DNA of 64,000 nt from Pseudeuparius sepicola. Its lineage: Eukaryota > Arthropoda > Insecta > Coleoptera > Anthribidae. Positions 57,025 through 64,000 of the stretch are shown one piece after another. The notes beneath the pieces are model-generated. The model saw only the letters and a program-made list of their open reading frames with translations. It was not told the DNA's origin and ran no database searches. Location: the NCBI GenBank assembly GCA_963920635.1, contig OY987298.1:119340035-119404034 (forward strand), in the 5' to 3' direction. Positions within the stretch are counted from its first letter, which is position 1; every line of letters begins with the position of its first letter. The position numbers were made by a program, and so were the translations under genes.

Positions 57025-60000
57025 GCATTTTTAGAGGTTTCCAACGATATAATACTCGATATGGTTATTCAGAAAAATAACAGTCGTTCTCGATGTCTAT
57101 CTCTGTGATATAGATAATACGAAAATTGATTTCCTTGCCCATATAATAAAATGGAAAACGACATAGGTACCTATCACTCGTTATATTGAAGCATTGCATT
57201 GAGACCAATTATTGAATCCTTTACAAAAAGGCGTTTCGTAAGCATCCGCATTTATTACAGAAAGACAAAAGTATATGAAACAGGTGCCATTATCGTGATG
57301 CTCCAAACCTATTTGCTCCACCCTCAATGTGGCACATAACTTTGCGTTAACGTCAATGATCCCCGTTTGGTGGTTGTTTTGGACATAATTAAAGGCACTT
57401 AAAAGTTTTACTTCCACTCCGGTATACGTCGTCAATTTTTTAACGAGCAGCTCGTAAAAACTAAAAGTTGCCCACTTTAATTATTGCCCTAAATAAAAGC
57501 AACCAAAATAAAAGCAAAAGAAACCAACCGTTACATTAAAGTGAGGAAGGGCCGGCCGCAAAAAAAATCCAAGAACGGCATGAGTTCTGATATAATTTGG
57601 CTGCGGGACTTCATTACAGCCCTTTAATTTTGTTTCGGTTTTTCTCTCGAGTACCCGCAGGCTAAGTGTGGAAGAGGCGAGAGCGCTTCGGTATTCTTGG
57701 AAATGTTTGCGGAGCACATAGGGTTTGTTTTGATTAAAAATGTTGTGCGTCTACACTGGATGCGCCTGTTCAAAATAAGGAAAGTGGGCGGGTTCGGTTT
57801 TAAATTAAGGGCGAGTGTATTTAGTTCTAAAATAAACAGGGGCGATTAGGAAATAAATTTGTGGGTGTTGGGAACACTAAACATACATAATTAGGTGTTT
57901 ATTAGGTGGCGGAAACTAACGTGATACCTAATAAAATTTAACAGATCTAAAATTTATAGACTAACATAGCAGAGGTAAGTACACTTTTAGAACCGCAAAA
58001 GTCGTGAGGTATGAGGCAGACTGTGCACCCTATTTTTAGGAAAATACAAATTTAATACAATACATCTGGCGACGTAACTATATATGAACATAACTGTAAC
58101 TAGATAAACATAAATTATTCTACTTCCAAAATTTTAAAGTGCTCTAGGGCGAAAATTCAGATACGTGTATTTTGTTAAAACATATCGGGAAAAAGTCGGC
58201 CCTAGCCGCAAATGGCAACGAAGACAAAATAACAGTAATTGCCCCCCTCCCCCGCACAAGCATGTGGTTGCTTCTTGGGTACTCCTAGTTTGGAGTATTG
58301 TGAGGGTGAGAATTATTATTAATATTATTATTATTAAATATCTTCTGTACCTACATGCCAATTTAAGCCCGAAATCAGCATAAATACATCCTTTTGATTC
58401 ATATAGGTTTTATGGCAAATTTGGCAGAAAATTATAAACGCTCTGTATGTGATGTTTATTTTTATAAGTTATTACTGGTGCATAATCAAGTCGTCTGGAC
58501 TGCTTTAGGTTATTTTACGTATCTTGTATAAATATTTGGGAACAGAGAAGTCTCCATGCTTATGAGTAATGATTTATCCTCGTGTATCTACAGAAATTTA
58601 TGAACTCGGTATAGAACACCAAAAAAATATATTGGTTGCTCCCGTATATGCACGCTCCTTGTTGTTAAAGTGGTCATTTATATAATAATTAGATAATAAC
58701 TATTGTTGATTTTATCAAACTTTACAAGCTATTCTTAAAAAGGAACATTTTGTATATTCATAGAAAAATTATAACGTTTACTTCCGCTAATTCTCTGTAT
58801 AAATTAGTAAATAATGATATTCCTAGAGCAGGCCTTATCCTCATTATTGAACAATTTATTGCTAAGAAGAAAAATTCTATTGCATAATATAGTTTATTTC
58901 CTGCAATTCTGTACACGAATGACTTTATATATGAGGGCTAATATTTTGTTCGAGAAAAAAAGGACGAGCAATTTTTTGTCTTTCCCATTACACGTTCCCG
59001 GCAGGCATCATAATTTTAATAATTATTGTGCCAAAATAATTACGAAAATGGACCTATAATAAAATTCCCCAAGGGAGGCAAATTACGTAGCATGAAATGC
59101 GAAAACCAGAGAAGAGGGAAATAAAAAATTCGCAATCTTGTTAGTCCCATACAGTCGCAACATGATTTTTTTTTAATAATTTCACTTTCGTTTCAAACGC
59201 CGGCTAATGTGTAATTTTTCATATAGCTGAATAATTAAGCCATTTTTAAATACATTCCATTACCCGAACAATAACACAAATAAACAATATTTAATGCATT
59301 ATGACATTATAATAGTAGGTATTTGGAAAAATATCGTAGCTTAGGTTATGAGTCATTTGTTTTATTTGTCTGAATTGAGGTTATAAATATATATAGTTTT
59401 GCATAAATCAGTTGACTTTGCGCATTATAATAATTTGATACGCGTGCATTATGCTGCGAATATGTTAAATAGCAATAATTGGTCATGTTGGGATTAATAA
59501 TTGCAATTAATCGGGCGCTATAATAATATTGCATGTACATCATGTATTTGGTTACAACACGACACAGTGGAATCAAACAAGTTGTTCGCAATGGTATATC
59601 TAAAACAGCGATAATGGTTTTACCCCCAGAAAATATACGCTACGTTTTGCCACCTCTACATACTTCATCGGTACACTCGCTGTTTCTGCGGGCTTTAGGT
59701 TTTAGCATAGGAGACATAGAAGCATTGTTGAAAGCGTCAGCAAAAAATCCTCTGCCACACCAATTTTCAAACTTTTACTCGATACTAAGTTATTACTGTT
59801 ATTAGTTTACTTGTTGTCGACATGTATATAGCTTTGTCTATATTTTTAGTAATGCGGGTGTCCGAAAACTATAAGCAACAAATTTTTGTGGTGAAACTTT
59901 GGTAAGTTATAAGCAAAAAATTATTAATAAAATAAATTCTGAATTCGTTTTTGAGATAAAGGGCGTCAGAGAATTTTAAAATTTCTACATTCGATGAATA

Positions 60001-61788
60001 TTTTGAAAATTGTTCAAAATCATTACACTATATGCCTAAACTTTTTAGATTTAAAACAACACGTTTGCACTCACTCCGCACTAGTCAGGAAACAATATAA
60101 CGTCGAATGTGTACCCAGCTAAACCAAAGCGGCCGCAGAGTTGTCGGGTAGTGCGATTGTCTAGGAACATCAATATTTTACGAATTTCAACTATAAAAAA
60201 TATATAAAAATAAAGATGAAACCCTAAGTCGGTACAATAATATGATATGAAATAGGAAGAAATATTTACAATCTATATTTTTAATATTCCGCTAAAAAAA
60301 GCCACCTAATTTATCTTATATCTCGTGAATAGTGACAGTGGCGGCTTGTCCATAAGGTGGGACTACAGCCCCCCAGTGGAAGATAGGCCCACAAACAACC
60401 GATAACGTACAGTTCGATTTCGGGCAATCGGGCAATTTAACTGAGTACTTCGCAGGAATGCTCAGAATATTTAGAAAGCATCTTCGTGGATAATTAGCTG
60501 CCTTCTAACTATCCCTACTTCGATCGCTATTAACGACAAAGTTGTCAATTATACGACACCTCTCATTTCAATTCATGCCATACACACGTGAATACATACA
60601 CTAGTCTACATACCCAACTATTTTTTTTTAATTTACCATAGATTGTGTTCTTTTCAAAACGTAGCCCCCTGTGCATTAACCCACGAGCCTCCACTGAATA
60701 ATTTACACGTGGCAATCCCGTCAAATTAACTAAACAGTAAACGAGTTGATGTACCCCACTATTTATTTCTCAAGATAAGTCGTCATTGTCAATAAATTCT
60801 GTGACCATACTCGCCATACTCATGCTCCCACATACCTTGATGTACGTAAGGGCAGATAGAATCAACCTGCTGCACGAGGAGACTGCTACCAGTACATTCT
60901 TATGGCAATATCTCATCATGGATTCGCAGTTTAATTGTACTCCAGTGGTCTTATTATCTTATCATAATAGTTTTTATACGCACTAGGGAGTTCCAAGTCC
61001 TGATGCACCGCCTGTTCGCTCACAAACAGAATAAACATATGTGTGTATAGTCTGTGTAGTCAAGTTGCTGGTGGAATTTTTAACAGCTCCTCTAAATAGT
61101 ATTGGCAGGTAGTGATTTTTGGTGCGTTTTGTATTTTTTGCTGAGTTTTAATTACTGTTCAACGAATTTTTGGACATTACATTAATATTAACAAAAGAAG
61201 AAACTGATTGATATGGGAAAACCAAAAAGGTAATAAATTAAGTTAGACCATGCTCTATTTATTGTTACAGCAGAAAAATGTTTCCCAATAAATTTAAAAA
61301 CCACAAAATATTATCGACCATTAGGTTTTCTCGATATTTCGACATTCTATTCTAGAGGTTTCTGTGGAATCGTGAAGTAAGTATATTTACGATACGTTGT
61401 GCTACTGGCAACTGCGCGCCTGGGCTCACCAGTCTCAGCGCACGAATTTACCAGCTGACCAGCAATAGGGGCCGTTAATTATTATAAGGGTTTTCGTACA
61501 GTTCGGTATACATTTTGTTTACATGTATTATAGTCATCCTGATTTATCGAAACAAAACATAAAATAAAAATGTAAAAACTGATATTATAGTTTTCAGGGT
61601 AATTTAAAATGAACACACTTTCTCTCAATTAATATATATATAGTTTAACATTTCGAGTTATAGGTACCATAGAAGGGCCTTGGTTAAACCCATACAGTTT
61701 GTACGGCCTAAGGTGAAAAATGCGGTCTGAAGCGTGCGAGGGGGTGTGGATTGGGTTTAACTCCAACATCGCGCCGCGCAATTTGGAG
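57025..61788. other. Non-coding stretch, 4.8 kb
   Basis: No gene, RNA or complete transposon recognised. A GC-richer island lies at about 57530-57720. An ATT microsatellite lies near 58310-58337. Open frames present are short and without motifs. Confidence 0.35.
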
Positions 61789-61807
61789 GTGACGCCATAG
61801 GCGTCAC
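61789..61807. promoter_or_regulatory. Palindromic CRE-like site
   Basis: GTGACGCC-ATA-GGCGTCAC is an 8-bp perfect palindrome around a 3-bp spacer, resembling paired ATF/CREB-type half-sites (TGACGCC). It lies in a GC-rich patch (about 61715-61830). A role is inference. Confidence 0.35.
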
Positions 61808-63640
61808 GAGTTTGGCGTTTGAGCGGTCTTCTCCTGAAAAATCTAATTAATGACTCTATAAGAACTCAGAGAGACTCATGGGTGTGAAAAAAAAAATGAA
61901 GAGAAGTACTATACACTACGATAACCAAAAATATATGCAAGAGGGTTTCATCCTGTCACATACGTCAGTTGTGTAAAAAGTGGGTCTGGATCTACGAAGA
62001 AATGGAACTCCATAGAAGGGATTTTATGAACACTATGAAAATTAAACTAAGACTTATTGTTTCCGTTTTAACTGATTTTAGGGACGGGAATAAAAGGTAA
62101 AAAGGAAATTATAACCTCACTAATCTCACAACTCCAAAGCGCTTTAAACTACTCCGCCACTGGTGGCTAGCCAGGCAGAGATAACAGACAGTGAGCCGGG
62201 CGCTGTCGCCAAATGTCTGTAAATCGTCTTTGTTACTCTTTATAGACAGATGTACTAATTTAAATGCGATGTCGTTTAACTGACAACCTTGTCGTCAATA
62301 GCGATCGTAGTAGGGATTTAAGGCAGCCAATGGTGCACCGTGTCCCCACTAGGATGCATTCCAAGCATATATTACTGCGGAGTGTCTAGTTAAATTGTAT
62401 GAACTGTACCTAGCACAGGGTGCTCCTTCTGAGGAATGTATAGTAGGAATGACCCTCTCCAAGCGGCCAACACTACCCAGTTAGCCCTGCGGCCTATAAA
62501 TCCAAGTAACTGTATACATGAATACTAAATAGCGCCGCAGTGGTTCAAGGGCCATTCTCAAATGTTTTAACCCCATAGCGGCGCGTCACGGTGCAATCTC
62601 ACGGTCTCACATTAATTAAGTCAGTGGGAGAGGCAGGATACTTTACGAGATTGCTGATGCTATCGCGGGGGGGCTTTTGATTTTCGGATAGCCGACGGGG
62701 AGGGTCGGTAACAATGCCAGCGTGGCCGCTCTTTTGTCGGATTAAAGTGGATTAATTGTTTCGGCATAAGTAGGTTAGCGGAGTTTTCGGAGTGAACATT
62801 CTACTTAGCACAAAGCAGGTGAACAACATAAATATTGATTTTAACATTTTCTGTGAAAAAAACGTAGCAATCCACTATGTATTTAGATTAGTGTTATCCA
62901 CTAGAAACTTTTATGGGACTAAAATTAATAATATCAATGATTTTGAAGATTTTGTCAAAATACCGGATTTAAAATTTTGTTCTTAGTTGCTTGTGGAAAA
63001 AATTTTACTTTTTAGTAGTTTTACTTGAGGTGAATTTTCAATTGTAACCAAAATCGATGGATTTACCGAAATAAATAAATCATGGCCTATTAAAAAATTT
63101 ATCATTAGTTGCGAAACTGGCGTTTATACTGACCGCGGGTATTTAATTGGGAGCATGAGAAACGAGCGATTTTTTTGCGCACGCAAAATAGTGTTCAAGT
63201 CTCAACAACAGATTTTATGAATGGCTTTCTACGCATAAAAAATGTGTTTGGTATGATATTATAAATTAAATCAATCATCTTTGCCCGGTTTTTTAGTTCT
63301 TAACTACAACTAGGTAATGATAAAATGATAAAAATAATGTAAAAGAACAGATGATTTTGTATTTATATATATATTTTTAATTGCAAACAATTTTTTCTTA
63401 AAATATTTTTCTCAACTACTCAAAATTAGGGTAGGTATCTACTTTACTCTTGTGCAGCATTTAAGTTCTTTACTCTTCTTCTTATATACCGCGATATCAG
63501 CATGAAGTTCTTCGAGCCCTATGTTGGTTTCAGGACATGCCCCCTTAGTCAGTTTTTATTTCAGACCAAAATAAAAAAAAACGTGCTGAAATAAACGGCA
63601 ATTTGTGATACCAAGGTGCCACTTGGTATGTACAGTCGCG
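61808..63640. other. Non-coding stretch with GC-richer islands
   Basis: No gene. Islands at about 62160-62360 and 62570-62790 mix GC-rich blocks with homeobox cores (GGATTAAAGTGGATTAATTG near 62739), compatible with regulatory DNA. The rest is AT-rich. Confidence 0.3.
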
Positions 63641-63790
63641 GACAGTTGGTATCGAACGACCTGAAGAGGTTTCTCGTGGCTATCGTTACAGGGCGCGCGG
63701 AGACGGCAACATCGCGCTGGAGTCTGCAGCCGGCCGGTCTGCTAAAAATAGAACCATAAAATGCAAATTACAGCCTCCAGCCTCTCACAG
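63641..63790. promoter_or_regulatory. Candidate regulatory cluster: MEF2 site and POU octamer
   Basis: CTAAAAATAG at 63742-63751 is an exact MEF2 consensus, followed within 10 bp by CCATAAA and the exact POU octamer ATGCAAAT at 63761-63768. These lie in a GC-richer patch without open frames. The cluster suggests an enhancer. No functional evidence is available from sequence alone. Confidence 0.35.
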
Positions 63791-64000
63791 CAAAGGAACA
63801 AAATTCGAGGAAAATGCAACTTTGTGCTGGTAATAATTCCAACCCCAGTGTTGGTATTTAATATTTCGTACTATTTTATCATGTTACTATACCGTCTAGT
63901 ATTTATGATAATGAAATAAAAAAATAATAAATATCAAGGCTGAGATTAGAATCAACACCACAATAAAAGTTGCTTTTTCTCGAGTTTCCTTCCTTTGCTG
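63791..64000. other. Non-coding AT-rich end of window
   Basis: Nothing recognised. Confidence 0.3.

Overview
This is an AT-rich stretch of eukaryotic nuclear DNA, almost certainly insect. The evidence is an animal-type tRNA-Pro(AGG) gene, arthropod core promoters (TATA box plus TCAGT initiator), AATAAA poly(A) signals, a THAP-type P-element relic, a mariner-like transposase with the insect DUF4817-type N-terminus, and many TA-flanked foldback elements ending in CAGGGTG/CACCCTG. I recognise no host protein-coding gene. The window reads as an intergenic or intronic gene desert full of mobile DNA, with scattered GC-richer islands that look like cis-regulatory DNA.

Left third (1-19485): foldback elements at 1170-1760, 1765-2747, 13634-14239 and 15213-16379. 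A broken LINE (endonuclease part) at about 5698-8745 is split by a hAT-like insertion (6306-7896, 8-bp target duplication matching at 7 of 8 positions). A second hAT relic (10406-11346) has a perfect 8-bp duplication and keeps the first 40 codons of a transposase. There is also a 154-bp-arm perfect palindrome (16467-16799), a 122-bp tandem repeat (about 16921-17410) and the tRNA-Pro gene (18087-18158, minus).

Middle (19486-38364): the main feature is an 18,879-bp element with inverted repeats of about 1.05-1.09 kb. It starts AGTAGTGAGT, ends in the exact complement, and is flanked by a perfect 6-bp duplication (GCCGCG). These are hallmarks of Maverick/Polinton elements, yet no polymerase, integrase, ATPase, protease or capsid reading frame is visible. 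Each inverted repeat carries an intact 109-codon gene (the copies differ by one residue), with its own TATA/Inr promoter preceded by an array of TCAAGGTYA nuclear-receptor half-sites and GC/CACCC boxes. Inside lie an intact GNAT-like acetyltransferase gene, a convergent 105-codon gene of unknown function, several decayed reading frames and a mosaic of direct and inverted non-coding repeat modules.

Right part (38365-64000): a GC-rich non-coding segment occurs twice in the same orientation (38717-38905 and 46685-46895) and is the best candidate for a duplicated regulatory element. There is a palindromic element with a second one nested in it (39078-40625), a Harbinger-type MITE (42956-43113), a 2.36-kb mariner-like element with 436-bp inverted repeats and a broken transposase (43223-45578), a foldback element containing a transposase N-terminal remnant (47261-48745), a possible host 5' exon (about 48858-49121), a P-element/THAP transposase pseudogene (about 50668-52790) and a hAT-type element (56305-57016). 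From 57025 onward I see only non-coding DNA with a few candidate regulatory clusters.
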